From contig NZ_KB905391.1 of the NCBI RefSeq assembly GCF_000379465.1, positions 1 to 64,000 on the forward strand: 64,000 nucleotides of DNA. The letters are read 5' to 3'. Source of the DNA: Sciscionella marina DSM 45152. Its GTDB lineage: Bacteria > Actinomycetota > Actinomycetes > Mycobacteriales > Pseudonocardiaceae. The notes beneath the pieces are model-generated. The model was given only the letters and a program-made list of their open reading frames with translations, was not told the origin of the DNA and ran no database searches. Shown piece after piece: positions 55,963 to 64,000 of the stretch. Position 1 is the stretch's first letter. The number at the start of each line of letters is the position of its first letter. The position numbers and the translations under genes were made by a program.

Positions 55963-57300
55963 TCAGAGGTGTTCCAGGCGCACCGGCATGCCGTCCTTGG
56001 GCACCGGGAGCGCGGTGTAATCGATGTCCGGCACATAGTCCGACGGCCCCGACCAGCGGTAGTGACGCAGCAGCTGGTGCATGACCGCCTTGACCTGCAT
56101 TCCGGCGAAGTGCATGCCGATGCACTTGTGTACCCCGCCGCCGAAGGGCACCCAGGCGTGCCGGTGCACCTTGTCCTCGCGGCGATCCTCGGCGAACCGG
56201 CCGGGGTCGAAGCGCTCCGGATCCGGCCAGTACTCGCCCATGTGGTGGGTGAACAAGGTGTCCAGGGCCAGCAGCGTGCCCTTCGGGATGAAATGCCCGA
56301 GTATCTCGGTGTCCGCGATCGTCTGCCGCGCCTGCGAGGGCACCGGGGTCACCAGCCGGTTCGCCTCCTTCATGGCCAGCCCCGCCGAGACGCACTCCTC
56401 GAGGTGGTCGTAGCCGAGTGTGTCCTCCCCGATGGCGAAGGCCTCCTCGCGGCAGGCGTCCTGCCACCGCTGATCGGCGCCCAGGTAGCCGATCATCGTG
56501 GCGAGGGTGATCGTGGTCGTGTCGTGTGCGGCCATCAGCAGGAAGATCATGTGGTTCACCACGTCGGCATCGGTGAACCGGTGCCCGTCCTCGGATTCCG
56601 CGTGGCACAGCGAGGTGAACAGATCACGGCCCGAACCCTCGCGGTGCGCGCCGATTCGCTGGTACAGCAAGGATTCGAGCACCTTGCGTCCTTCGACCCC
56701 GCGACGCCATTTGGTCAGCGGCAGCGGATAGCGCACGATCGAGGTCCCGGCCCGTACGGTGTCGGCGAAGGCCCGGTTGACCCGCCGCTTCTGGGTGCCG
56801 CGTTCGGTGCCGCCCATGAACAGTTCGGTGGCCACATCGAGGGTGAGCGCGCGCACCGCGGGATAGGACCGGAAGTGGGGGCGTGGCCGCCAGCCGCGGA
56901 TGCGCTCGGCGATCATCGCGTTCATCGTGTCCAGGTAGCCGCGTAACCGCTCGTTGGTGAACGCCTGCTGCATGATCCGCCGGTGGTGCAGGTGCTCGCC
57001 GAAATCGAGCAGCATCAGCCCGCGGTTGAAGAACGGCCCGATGAAGAACTGCCAGCCGGGCCCGTTGGCGATGGTCTTGTCCACATTGGACAGGGCTTGG
57101 CCGATCGCATCCGGCCCCTGGAGGAGCACGATCTTGCGACCGAGCGCGTTGGACCAGCTGACCGGGCCGTACTGGTCGAAGCGGCGCCGCGCGGAGCCGA
57201 GCCGGTCGGTGGTGAGCAGGAAGCCCGCGTAGGGCCAGCTGCGTGCGCCGGGGACCGGGCGGAGGTCTGTCGTCTTCGGGGGTGGGGCGAGCACGGTCAT
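55963..57300 (-). CDS. Cytochrome P450
   Basis: A 445-residue soluble P450 monooxygenase. I-helix oxygen motif AAHDTTT, K-helix E-x-x-R in MKEANRL, and heme-ligand loop PFGGGVHKCIGMHFAG (Cys about residue 394). The N-terminal DLRPVPGARSWPYAG and the form of the heme loop resemble eukaryote-like or CYP51/CYP136-type bacterial P450s more than CYP105 types. GGAGG lies 5 nt before ATG 57300. It is divergent from a TetR gene with a strong shared dyad. Substrate unknown; a lipid or sterol is possible. Confidence 0.92.
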   Translation of the reverse strand: MTVLAPPPKTTDLRPVPGARSWPYAGFLLTTDRLGSARRRFDQYGPVSWSNALGRKIVLLQGPDAIGQALSNVDKTIANGPGWQFFIGPFFNRGLMLLDFGEHLHHRRIMQQAFTNERLRGYLDTMNAMIAERIRGWRPRPHFRSYPAVRALTLDVATELFMGGTERGTQKRRVNRAFADTVRAGTSIVRYPLPLTKWRRGVEGRKVLESLLYQRIGAHREGSGRDLFTSLCHAESEDGHRFTDADVVNHMIFLLMAAHDTTTITLATMIGYLGADQRWQDACREEAFAIGEDTLGYDHLEECVSAGLAMKEANRLVTPVPSQARQTIADTEILGHFIPKGTLLALDTLFTHHMGEYWPDPERFDPGRFAEDRREDKVHRHAWVPFGGGVHKCIGMHFAGMQVKAVMHQLLRHYRWSGPSDYVPDIDYTALPVPKDGMPVRLEHL

Positions 57301-57319
57301 CGGGCCCTCCGCAGAAACA

Positions 57320-57343
57320 ATCTGACAGGAACGTATGTCAGAT
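57320..57343. promoter_or_regulatory. 24-bp inverted repeat, candidate TetR operator
   Basis: ATCTGACA and TGTCAGAT are perfect 8-bp arms with an 8-nt spacer (GGAACGTA), placed 20 bp before the P450 ATG and 50 bp before the TetR GTG. TGACA/TGTCA dyads are typical TetR operators beside actinobacterial P450 genes. Confidence 0.72.
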
Positions 57344-57392
57344 GCTAGAACGTGTGTGCGGTCGCGTCAACGTTGATGGCAGGATCGAGTGG

Positions 57393-57998
57393 GTGACCCG
57401 CAGCTATCGAGGAGCCTCCGGTGCGGAGCGAACACGGCAGCGCAGGGCGCGGCTCATCGAGGCGGGCTATGAACTGCTCGGCACCGAAGGGCTGGCCGCG
57501 ACCACGATGACCGCGGTGTGCGGGCGGGCGCGGCTCACCGAGCGGTACTTCTACGAGAGCTTCGCCAATCTGGACGCGCTGCTGGTCGCGGTGCTCGACG
57601 ATGCGGCGGGCACCCTCGAGGAGCGGGTGCGCACGGCGCTGGAGAAGGCGCCCGCCCGGCCGCGGGAGAAGCTGCGCGCCGCGCTGTACGCCTATGTCGA
57701 GCTGACCGAACAGGACCCGCGGATCATCCGCGCCATGCTTGTGGAATCACTCGGCAATCCCGCACTGCGCGCGCGCAGGCATGAGCACGTGCACCGGTTC
57801 GCCGGACTGGTCAGCGCGCACGCGCGACAGCACTACGGGGACGCGCTCGGCGACGCGCGGGCCACGATCGGCTCGCTGTTGCTCGTCGGCGGGCTCAGCG
57901 AGGTCACCATGTCGCTGGCGGCCGGGGAACTGGACACCTCCTGGCCGGAGATCGTGGCGGCGATCGTGGACGAGTTCGATGCCCTGGCGAACGGCTGA
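57393..57998 (+). CDS. TetR-family regulator of the adjacent P450
   Basis: A 201-residue regulator: GASGAERTRQRRARLIEAGYELL, then HTH MTAVCGRARLTERYFYESFANLDALLVAVLDDA (residues about 43-75). The ligand domain includes LTEQDPRIIRAMLVESLGNPALRARR. The GTG at 57393 keeps the normal 15 residues before the HTH helix pair. It is divergent from the P450 across the 57320-57343 dyad. hemH follows 15 bp after its stop, so hemH may be read from the TetR transcript. Confidence 0.85.
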   Translation: MTRSYRGASGAERTRQRRARLIEAGYELLGTEGLAATTMTAVCGRARLTERYFYESFANLDALLVAVLDDAAGTLEERVRTALEKAPARPREKLRAALYAYVELTEQDPRIIRAMLVESLGNPALRARRHEHVHRFAGLVSAHARQHYGDALGDARATIGSLLLVGGLSEVTMSLAAGELDTSWPEIVAAIVDEFDALANG

Positions 57999-58013
57999 GG
58001 AATCGCGCGCGCG

Positions 58014-59075
58014 ATGATAGGGGACGTGTCCGATCCTGACTACACCGAAGGCGCCTATGACGCGCTGCTGTTGCTTTCCTTCGGCGGCCCGGAGCAACCG
58101 GCCGATGTCCGCCCGTTCCTGGAGAACGTGACCCGGGGAAGGGGGGTTCCCCCGGAGCGGCTGGACGAGGTCGAGAAGCACTACCAGCACTTCGGCGGGG
58201 TTTCCCCGATCAATGCGCTGAACCGGGCGATCATCGAGGATGTGCGCGCCGAACTGTCCGCCGAAGGAATCGGGCTCCCGGTCTACTTCGGCAACCGGAA
58301 CTGGTATCCGATGCTCACCGACACCCTGCGCACGATGCGCGCCGACGGGGTGCGCCGGGCACTGGTGTTCACCACGAGCGCCTACGGCGGCTATTCGGCG
58401 TGCAAGCAGTACCACGAGGACATCCTCGCCGCGCGCGCGGACCTCGGGGAGGACGCCCCGGATCTGGTGAAGCTGCGTCAGTTCTTCGACCACCCGCTGT
58501 TCATCGAGGCCGGTGCGGACGCGGTCACCGCGGCGCTGGCGAAGCTCGGCGAACCGGGTCGCCTGGTGTTCACCGCGCACTCCATCCCGACCGCGGCGGA
58601 CGAACGCGCCGGGACCGAGGCCGAGGGCGGCAAGCTGTACTCGCGGCAGGTGTACGAGGCGGCCCGGCTGGTCGCCGAGCGTGCCGGTGTCGCCGAGTTC
58701 GACGTGGTCTGGCAGTCCCGCTCCGGCCCGCCGCACATCCCGTGGCTCGAGCCGGACATCGTGGACCACCTGGATACCTTGCACGCCAAGGGAATCGGTG
58801 CGGTCGTGGTGCACCCGGTCGGCTTCGTCTCCGACCACCTCGAGGTCGTCTGGGATCTGGACAACGAAGCCGCCGAGCGTGCGGCCGAACACGGTATGCG
58901 GTTCGCCAGGGTGGCCACCCCGGGCACCGATCCCCGGTTCGCGAAGCTGATCGTGGAACTCGTACAGGAACACCGGATCGGGGCCCCGGCACGCAAACTG
59001 TCCGCGTTCCCGCTCGCCGGCTGCACGGCCAACGGCGCCCCGTGCGCACCCGGCTGCTGCGCCAGCACGTCCTGA
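58014..59075 (+). CDS. hemH: Ferrochelatase (coproporphyrin type)
   Basis: A 353-residue enzyme inserting Fe2+ into porphyrin. Family marks: [51 protein letters not shown] with catalytic His, and [17 protein letters not shown] with the acidic chain. The C-terminus [14 protein letters not shown] has cysteines fitting the [2Fe-2S] cluster of actinobacterial enzymes, which mostly use coproporphyrin III. Equivalent of Rv1485, which directly follows inhA; here the P450/TetR pair lies between them. GTG 58026 is an alternative start. Confidence 0.94.
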   Translation: MIGDVSDPDYTEGAYDALLLLSFGGPEQPADVRPFLENVTRGRGVPPERLDEVEKHYQHFGGVSPINALNRAIIEDVRAELSAEGIGLPVYFGNRNWYPMLTDTLRTMRADGVRRALVFTTSAYGGYSACKQYHEDILAARADLGEDAPDLVKLRQFFDHPLFIEAGADAVTAALAKLGEPGRLVFTAHSIPTAADERAGTEAEGGKLYSRQVYEAARLVAERAGVAEFDVVWQSRSGPPHIPWLEPDIVDHLDTLHAKGIGAVVVHPVGFVSDHLEVVWDLDNEAAERAAEHGMRFARVATPGTDPRFAKLIVELVQEHRIGAPARKLSAFPLAGCTANGAPCAPGCCASTS

Positions 59076-59192
59076 ATATTCCCGGCCCCATCGGCTTTCC
59101 GGAGTATGGGCGGATTTCTCCGTAGGGGGAACAAGCCGCTCCCGGCATTGGTTGCCTCCGTTGTTCAGTCAGTGAATTTCGAGGGGAAATCG

Positions 59193-60419
59193 ATGCATCG
59201 CGGTGTGTACGTGCTCGCGCTGAGCGTGTTCGCGCTCGGCACGACCGAGTTCATGATTTCCGGTCTGTTACCGGGAATGGCGCGCGACCTCGGGGTATCG
59301 GTGTCCGCGGTCGGCGGGCTGATCGCGGCCTTCGCGATCGGCATGGTGATCGGTGCCCCGGTGATGGCGGCACTGACGCTGCGCTGGCCGCGCAAGGCGA
59401 CGCTGCTCGGCGCGCTGGCCGTGTTCGTGCTCGGCCATGTGGTCGCCGGGTTCGCTGCGGACTACGCGACACTCGTGGTGGCGCGAGTGGTCACGGCGGT
59501 GGCGACCGGGGCATTCTGGGCGGTCGGCGGCACGGTGGTGGTCCGGCTCGCCGGTCCGGGTAAACGCGCCCGTGGCCTGGCGGTCTTCGTCGGGGGTCTG
59601 ACCGTCGCCAATGTGCTCGGCGTCCCGCTCGGCACGGTGATCGGGGAGGGCGGCGGCTGGCGCGGCGCCTTCTTCGCCGTGGCCGGTGCCGCGCTGCTGG
59701 CCATGCTCGGCGTGCTCGCGCTGGTGCCGAGGCTGCAGACGAGCAGTGGAGTAGCCCAGTCGAATCTGCGCACCGAACTGCGGGTGTTCCGCCAGCCACG
59801 GGCCTGGGTCGCACTCGGCACGATCGGCCTGACCGGTGCCGCGATCTTCGGCACCTTCTCCTACCTGTCGCCGTTCCTGGTCGGCGTCAGCGGATTCACC
59901 GAGGGCATCGTGCCGTTGCTGCTCGCGGTGTTCGGCGTCGGTGCGGTGATCGGGCTGCAAGTGGCCGGCCGGTTCGCGGACAGCCACCCGTTCGCGAGCC
60001 TTTTCCTCCCGCTCGGCGCGCTGGCGCTGGTGCTCGCGGCGCTCGGCCTGTTCGGGGAGAACAAGGTGCTCGCGATCGTCGCGGTCGGGCTGCTCGGACT
60101 CGCCGGTTTCGGCGCGAACCCGGCATTGCTCGGCCGGATGTTCAGCCTCGCAGGGGAAGCGCCGACCCTGGCGAACTCCATGAACGTGTCCGCGTTCAAT
60201 ATCGGCAACACGATCGGCCCGCTCGTCGGTGGGGCGGTGATCGACGCGGGGCTGGGGTATCTGGCGGTCCCGGTGGTGGGTGCGGGCATCGTGGCGCTCG
60301 CACTGCTCGCCGGGCTCGGTTCGCTGCTGCTGGACCGCCGGATCGGTGCACCGGAACCACAGCGGGTGGCAGACCAGCAGAGCGAGGATGCCGAGGTACC
60401 CGCGGTCTGCGTCAGTTAG
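59193..60419 (+). CDS. MFS exporter, DHA1 (12-TM) family
   Basis: A 408-residue permease with the DHA1 opening VYVLALSVFALGTTEFMISGLLPGMARDLGVS (in parts), as in chloramphenicol and arabinose efflux proteins. About 12 helices; motif A is replaced by LTLRWPRKATLLG, and motif C region is VANVLGVPLGTVIGEGGGW. GAGGGGA 5 nt before ATG 59193 fixes the start over a frame beginning at 59106. Convergent 8-bp overlap with the next gene. No regulator adjacent. Confidence 0.88.
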   Translation: MHRGVYVLALSVFALGTTEFMISGLLPGMARDLGVSVSAVGGLIAAFAIGMVIGAPVMAALTLRWPRKATLLGALAVFVLGHVVAGFAADYATLVVARVVTAVATGAFWAVGGTVVVRLAGPGKRARGLAVFVGGLTVANVLGVPLGTVIGEGGGWRGAFFAVAGAALLAMLGVLALVPRLQTSSGVAQSNLRTELRVFRQPRAWVALGTIGLTGAAIFGTFSYLSPFLVGVSGFTEGIVPLLLAVFGVGAVIGLQVAGRFADSHPFASLFLPLGALALVLAALGLFGENKVLAIVAVGLLGLAGFGANPALLGRMFSLAGEAPTLANSMNVSAFNIGNTIGPLVGGAVIDAGLGYLAVPVVGAGIVALALLAGLGSLLLDRRIGAPEPQRVADQQSEDAEVPAVCVS

Positions 60420-61233
60420 ACGAGCTCGGCTCGGTCTGTTCGGCGGGCTCGGCCTGCTCGGAGAGCGCTCGGACCGCTTCGTCCACCGCGGCGCAGCGGG
60501 CCGAGCGCACCGCACTGATCAATGGCTGGAGCACCTGTTCGCGGGCCTGTGCGGTACGCGCGGACAGGGCGCTGCCCGGCTGATCACCGCTGGCCACCCA
60601 GAGGATCGCGTCGAGCTCGGCGGCGCGGGCCAGCACCCGTACCGCGCGGCCCGGCATCCCGTCCGGCCACGGCACCTCGGGATTGCGCGCCACGTGCTCG
60701 GCGATCTCCTCGCGCACATTGGGCCGGGCCTTGGCGACGCCGAGCTCGATCAGCGCGGTCGCCGCGGCCCGCATGGAGCCGGAGAGGTCGTGCTCGGCCT
60801 GGGAGAGCGGGGTGTGCTCGCGCCCGGTCAGCTGGGGAAGCGTATAGACGGTCCACTGGACCTCGTCCTGACTGACCTTGTTCGGCACGATGCCCAGGCC
60901 CGCCGAGGCGAGCAGAACCGCCTCGCCCGCGCGCATCGCGTCCTCGGCGAAGGAGGATTTCCCGCCGAGACCGCGCACATCCCCGGGGATCGGCAACACG
61001 ATGCCCGCGTCCGCCAGATCGGCATTGCGCAGCGCCGCCAGCAACAGCGCAGGCGCCGCAGGCGGTTCACCGCTTCCCGGAAGATCCAGCGCCGCCGCGG
61101 TGCGCGGATCGGCGGCACGCACCCGGTGCACATCCGCCCACACCTGCAAGGCGTCCAATACGTCGTCCGAAGCGGCGCGACCATAGCGCCACGCCGCCGC
61201 CCACACCACCAGTGTCGCGCTCACACTCGCCAC
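60412..61233 (-). CDS. Conserved hypothetical protein (Rv1486c-position)
   Basis: A 273-residue protein without clear catalytic motif. A short hydrophobic start (ATLVVWAAAWRYG) may be an anchor. The rest is helical: DDVLDALQVWADVHRVRAADPRTAAAL, ALLLAALRNADLADAGIVLPIPGD, LPQLTGREHTPLSQAEHDLSGSMRAAATALIELG. The gene beside ferrochelatase in M. tuberculosis, Rv1486c, occupies the same place, and this is probably its relative. GTG 61233 has TAGCAT 7 nt upstream and no ribosome site. Function unknown. Confidence 0.7.
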   Translation of the reverse strand: MASVSATLVVWAAAWRYGRAASDDVLDALQVWADVHRVRAADPRTAAALDLPGSGEPPAAPALLLAALRNADLADAGIVLPIPGDVRGLGGKSSFAEDAMRAGEAVLLASAGLGIVPNKVSQDEVQWTVYTLPQLTGREHTPLSQAEHDLSGSMRAAATALIELGVAKARPNVREEIAEHVARNPEVPWPDGMPGRAVRVLARAAELDAILWVASGDQPGSALSARTAQAREQVLQPLISAVRSARCAAVDEAVRALSEQAEPAEQTEPSSSN

Positions 61234-61267
61234 ACATCCGATGCTACGCAGGCGATTCCGGGTGCCG

Positions 61268-61759
61268 TCAGCGGGGTCGGTTGCCGGGCGCGCCGACCTT
61301 GGCGTGCAACAACTTCGTGAACTCCGCCGCCTGTCCGGGATCGGTGAACGCACGCCGCGGGATCGGGTAACCGCCCGAGGATCCGGTGCGCAGCACGATC
61401 GTGCGCCCGGTGTCCGACCAGCCGCTGATCCGGTCCCAGGCGAGTTCGCTGTGCGCATGCGCGGCCACGTCGAGCTTCACCCTGGACTGGTCCGCGCTCG
61501 CGCTGATCTCTTTGCCCGCCAAGGGATAGTGCCGCTCGGAAAGCACCGCCTGCCAGTAGGGCACCGCGAGCACGAGCGCGCCGAGTACGAGGCCGAGAAC
61601 GCCGGCCAGCCACTGCCCGAGCACGAGCAGGACCATGCCTGCCACCGCGAGCGCGGCCGCGAACAGCGGTGCGAACCGGATCAGTGGCATCGAGGTGCGC
61701 AGCAGGTCGAGATGGTCGGCGCGGCGCAGGGTCCAGCTGAACCGGATGGGGGTGCTCAT
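61268..61759 (-). CDS. YcxB-like membrane protein
   Basis: A 163-residue protein: N-terminal beta segment IRFSWTLRRADHLDLLRTSM, two transmembrane helices (PLFAAALAVAGMVLLVLGQWLAGVLGLVLGALVLAVPYW in two parts), then a soluble domain with VAAHAHSELAWDRISGWSDTGRTIVLRTG and PIPRRAFTDPGQAAEFTKLL. This is the pattern of YcxB-domain proteins. Function unknown. It is divergent from the AAA gene at 61864. Confidence 0.7.
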   Translation of the reverse strand: MSTPIRFSWTLRRADHLDLLRTSMPLIRFAPLFAAALAVAGMVLLVLGQWLAGVLGLVLGALVLAVPYWQAVLSERHYPLAGKEISASADQSRVKLDVAAHAHSELAWDRISGWSDTGRTIVLRTGSSGGYPIPRRAFTDPGQAAEFTKLLHAKVGAPGNRPR

Positions 61760-61863
61760 GGTGCGGCATTATCGCAGGCCCGGGGTGAGCTGGAGTTGCT
61801 CCACCTCGCAAGATCCCGTTCGGCGACGTAGCGTCGGAACCGGAGCGAGTGAAGGAGTCGACC

Positions 61864-63282
61864 GTGACGCAGTCAACCACGCCGCAATCACCGATGCCCC
61901 AGCCGACGACGCTGGGCGCGCTCCGGGAATCCGGCAGGTATCCACCGCGCCCGGTGAAGACCGAATTGCGCGAGAACCTGCTCGCCGCACTGCGCGCGGG
62001 AGACAATCCGTGGCAGGGCATCGTGGGGTTCGACCGGACGGTGCTTCCCGCACTGGAACGGGCCCTGCTCGCCGGGCACGACGTGGTGCTGCTCGGCGAA
62101 CGCGGTCAGGGCAAGACCCGGCTGCTGCGCACCCTTTCCGTGCTGCTCGACGAATGGGCCCCGGTGATCGCGGGCGCCCAACTCGGTGAGCACCCCATGG
62201 AGCCGATCACCCCGGAATCCCTGCGGCGCGCGGCCGAACTCGGCGACGAGCTGCCGGTGACCTGGGTGCACCGGTCCCAGCGGTACACCGAGAAGCTGGC
62301 CACCCCGGACACCAGCGTCGGCGACCTGGTCGGCGATGTGGACCCGGTCAAGGTGGCCGAGGGACGCAGCCTCGGTGACCCGGAGACGATCCACTTCGGC
62401 CTCGTGCCCCGCGCACACCGCGGGATCGTCGGCATCAACGAACTGCCCGATCTGGCCGAACGCATCCAGGTCGCCCTGCTCAACGTGATGGAGGAACGCG
62501 ACATCCAGGTGCGCGGCTACACGCTGCGGCTGCCCCTGGATGTGCTGCTGGTGGCGACCGCGAACCCGGAGGACTACACCAACCGGGGCCGGATCATCAC
62601 CCCGCTCAAGGACCGGTTCGGCGCGGAGATCCGTACCCACTACCCGCTTTCGGTCGCCGCCGAGGCCGCGGTGGTGCGCCAGGAGGCCGAGCTCGGCGCG
62701 GAACTCGGCGAGCCGCTGATCGAGGTGCTCGCCCGGTATGTGCGCCTGCTGCGCGAATCCGGTGCGGTGGACCAGCGTTCCGGGGTGTCCGCCCGGTTCG
62801 CCGTGGCCGCCGCCGAGACCGTCGCCGCCGCGGCGCTGCGCCGTGCGACGCTCATCGGTGAGCCGAATCCGGTGGCGCGCCCGGTCGATCTGGAGGCGTT
62901 GCCCGAGGTACTGCGCGGCAAGGTGGAGTTCGAGACCGGGGAACAGGGGCGCGAACTCGAGCATCTGCGCCACCTGCTGCGCAGGGCATTCGCCGAGACG
63001 GCACGGGAATGGCTCGGCGGGATCGATATGAACCCGCTTGTCGAGTCCATTGTGGATGGCCGGGTGGTGACCACGGGGGAGCGGGTGCCCGCGCGGGAGA
63101 TCCTGCACGCCTTGCCGGAACTGCCGGTGTGCCACGACATCGTGGAGCGGCTGACCGAACCCGGGGTGGAACGGGAACCGGCTCGGATCGCCGCCGCGAT
63201 CGAGTTCGCCCTCGAATCCCTGTATCTGGCCCGCCGCCTCGCCAAGGACGCGGACGAATCCGAGACGGTGTACGGGCCATGA
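61864..63282 (+). CDS. AAA ATPase of the Mg-chelatase/MoxR type (Rv0958-like)
   Basis: A 472-residue AAA+ protein: Walker A LLGERGQGKTRLLR (about residues 77-90), Walker B GIVGINELPDLAERIQ, sensor LLVATANPEDYTNRGR. It lacks the chelatase beta domain. With the following VWA-type protein it matches the M. tuberculosis pair Rv0958-Rv0959, so the two probably form an AAA/VWA chaperone pair and not a true magnesium chelatase. AAGGAG 6 nt before GTG 61864 sets the start. Confidence 0.88.
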   Translation: MTQSTTPQSPMPQPTTLGALRESGRYPPRPVKTELRENLLAALRAGDNPWQGIVGFDRTVLPALERALLAGHDVVLLGERGQGKTRLLRTLSVLLDEWAPVIAGAQLGEHPMEPITPESLRRAAELGDELPVTWVHRSQRYTEKLATPDTSVGDLVGDVDPVKVAEGRSLGDPETIHFGLVPRAHRGIVGINELPDLAERIQVALLNVMEERDIQVRGYTLRLPLDVLLVATANPEDYTNRGRIITPLKDRFGAEIRTHYPLSVAAEAAVVRQEAELGAELGEPLIEVLARYVRLLRESGAVDQRSGVSARFAVAAAETVAAAALRRATLIGEPNPVARPVDLEALPEVLRGKVEFETGEQGRELEHLRHLLRRAFAETAREWLGGIDMNPLVESIVDGRVVTTGERVPAREILHALPELPVCHDIVERLTEPGVEREPARIAAAIEFALESLYLARRLAKDADESETVYGP

Positions 63283-63376
63283 CTGTGCTGTCCCTATCGG
63301 AGCTGCCCCGATCGGACTTCCGCTGTGCCCCTCGGACCGCGGGCGGCCCTGCGACGCTCACGAAAGGTCCGCTCTC

Positions 63377-64000
63377 ATGACCGGTACTTGGCGCTACGGT
63401 CGCTGGCACGAGGGGCCCGATCCGCTCGCGCCGCCACTGGGCCTGCGGGAGGCGCTGGACGAGCTCGGCAGGGACGTGATGGACGGTGCCTCACCCCGTT
63501 CCGCGCTCGAGGAACTGCTCCGCAGGGGAACGCCGGGCACCACCGGGCTGGACGAGCTGACCAGGCAGCTGTGGCAGCGGCGCGCGAAACTGCAGCGGGA
63601 GAACAACCTGGACGGCACCCTGAACGAGGTCCGGGAATTGCTCGAGCGTGCCCTGGACGCCGAACGCCGCGCACTGTTCCCCGATCCGAGCGATGACGCG
63701 CGCTTCGCCGAGGCGCGGCTGGATGCGCTGCCCAGTTCCACCGCGGGGGCGGTGAACGAACTCGCCGAATACCCCTGGCGTTCCGAACAGGCACGCGAGG
63801 ACTATCAGCGGATCCGGGACCTGCTCGGGGAACAGCTCATGCAGTCCCGGTTCGAGGGTATGAAGGACGCGCTCGGGCAGGTCGGCAAGGCCGATGTGGA
63901 CGCCATGGCCGGGATGCTCGAGGACCTCAACGAATTGCTCGCCGCGCACGCGCGGGGCGAGGACACGAGCGAGCGGTTCGCCGAGTTCATGGCCAAGCAC
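63377..64000 (+). CDS. VWA-domain partner protein, N-terminal part (runs off the window)
   Basis: 208 codons are open to the last base with no stop. The sequence MTGTWRYGRWHEGPDPLAPP is the usual beginning of Rv0959-like proteins, followed by long helices (LDELTRQLWQRRAKLQRENNLDG, LNEVRELLERALDAERRALF, YQRIRDLLGEQLMQSRFEGM). The VWA domain should lie beyond the window. GAAAGG lies 10 nt before ATG 63377. Partner of the AAA ATPase 94 bp upstream. Confidence 0.8.
   Translation, partial: MTGTWRYGRWHEGPDPLAPPLGLREALDELGRDVMDGASPRSALEELLRRGTPGTTGLDELTRQLWQRRAKLQRENNLDGTLNEVRELLERALDAERRALFPDPSDDARFAEARLDALPSSTAGAVNELAEYPWRSEQAREDYQRIRDLLGEQLMQSRFEGMKDALGQVGKADVDAMAGMLEDLNELLAAHARGEDTSERFAEFMAKH

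Overview
This 64 kb window is high-GC DNA from an actinomycete. Gene content suggests Pseudonocardiales or a close relative of the mycolata. The gene order follows one remembered from Mycobacterium tuberculosis: qor, small hypothetical, COX15/ABC exporter, mptB, sufR-B-D-C-S-U-T, ABC-F ATPase, moxR/DUF58/VWA, fabG1-inhA-hemH. That backbone is broken up by accessory cassettes. I see no prophage, transposase, CRISPR array, rRNA or tRNA.

Layout. 0.1-3.8 kb: a GT1 glycosyltransferase, an NlpC/P60 hydrolase, a quinone oxidoreductase and a small conserved protein. 3.8-11 kb: a translationally coupled ABC-2 exporter plus COX15 protein, two membrane proteins, a GT4 glycosyltransferase and MptB. 11-17.5 kb: two catabolic cassettes with their own regulators (TetR/OYE/SDR and GntR/aldolase/MFS/nitrilase). 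17.5-23.9 kb: the complete SUF iron-sulfur operon headed by SufR. 23.9-28.4 kb: TetR, methyltransferase, dGTPase and an XRE-type regulator.

28.5-33 kb: a zone of gene decay (methyltransferase-like gene, broken release-factor-like gene, broken copy of a tandemly duplicated methyltransferase) around an intact ABC-F ATPase that has a short upstream ORF in its leader. 33-46.4 kb: drug-efflux and stress genes: ArsR/MFS, HTH protein, MgtC, hydrolase, LCP ligase, TetR/ABC exporter, MarR/MFS and an AraC/VOC/UvrA2 cassette. 46.4-51.2 kb: a PAS-GGDEF-EAL protein with lost catalytic motifs, then acyl-CoA dehydrogenase and FabG. 51.3-59.1 kb: MoxR/DUF58/VWA, fabG1-inhA, an inserted P450/TetR pair, then ferrochelatase. 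59.2-64 kb: an MFS exporter, two conserved proteins and an AAA/VWA pair whose second gene runs off the end.

Regulation is unusually readable. Many monocistronic genes and operon heads have a TAnnnT hexamer 6-8 nt before the start codon and no Shine-Dalgarno sequence, the pattern of leaderless mRNAs. Several regulator genes sit beside clear dyads, the best being a perfect 28-bp palindrome at 35265-35292. Operons are tightly packed with ATGA/GTGA overlaps, and most convergent pairs end within 15 bp of each other or overlap.
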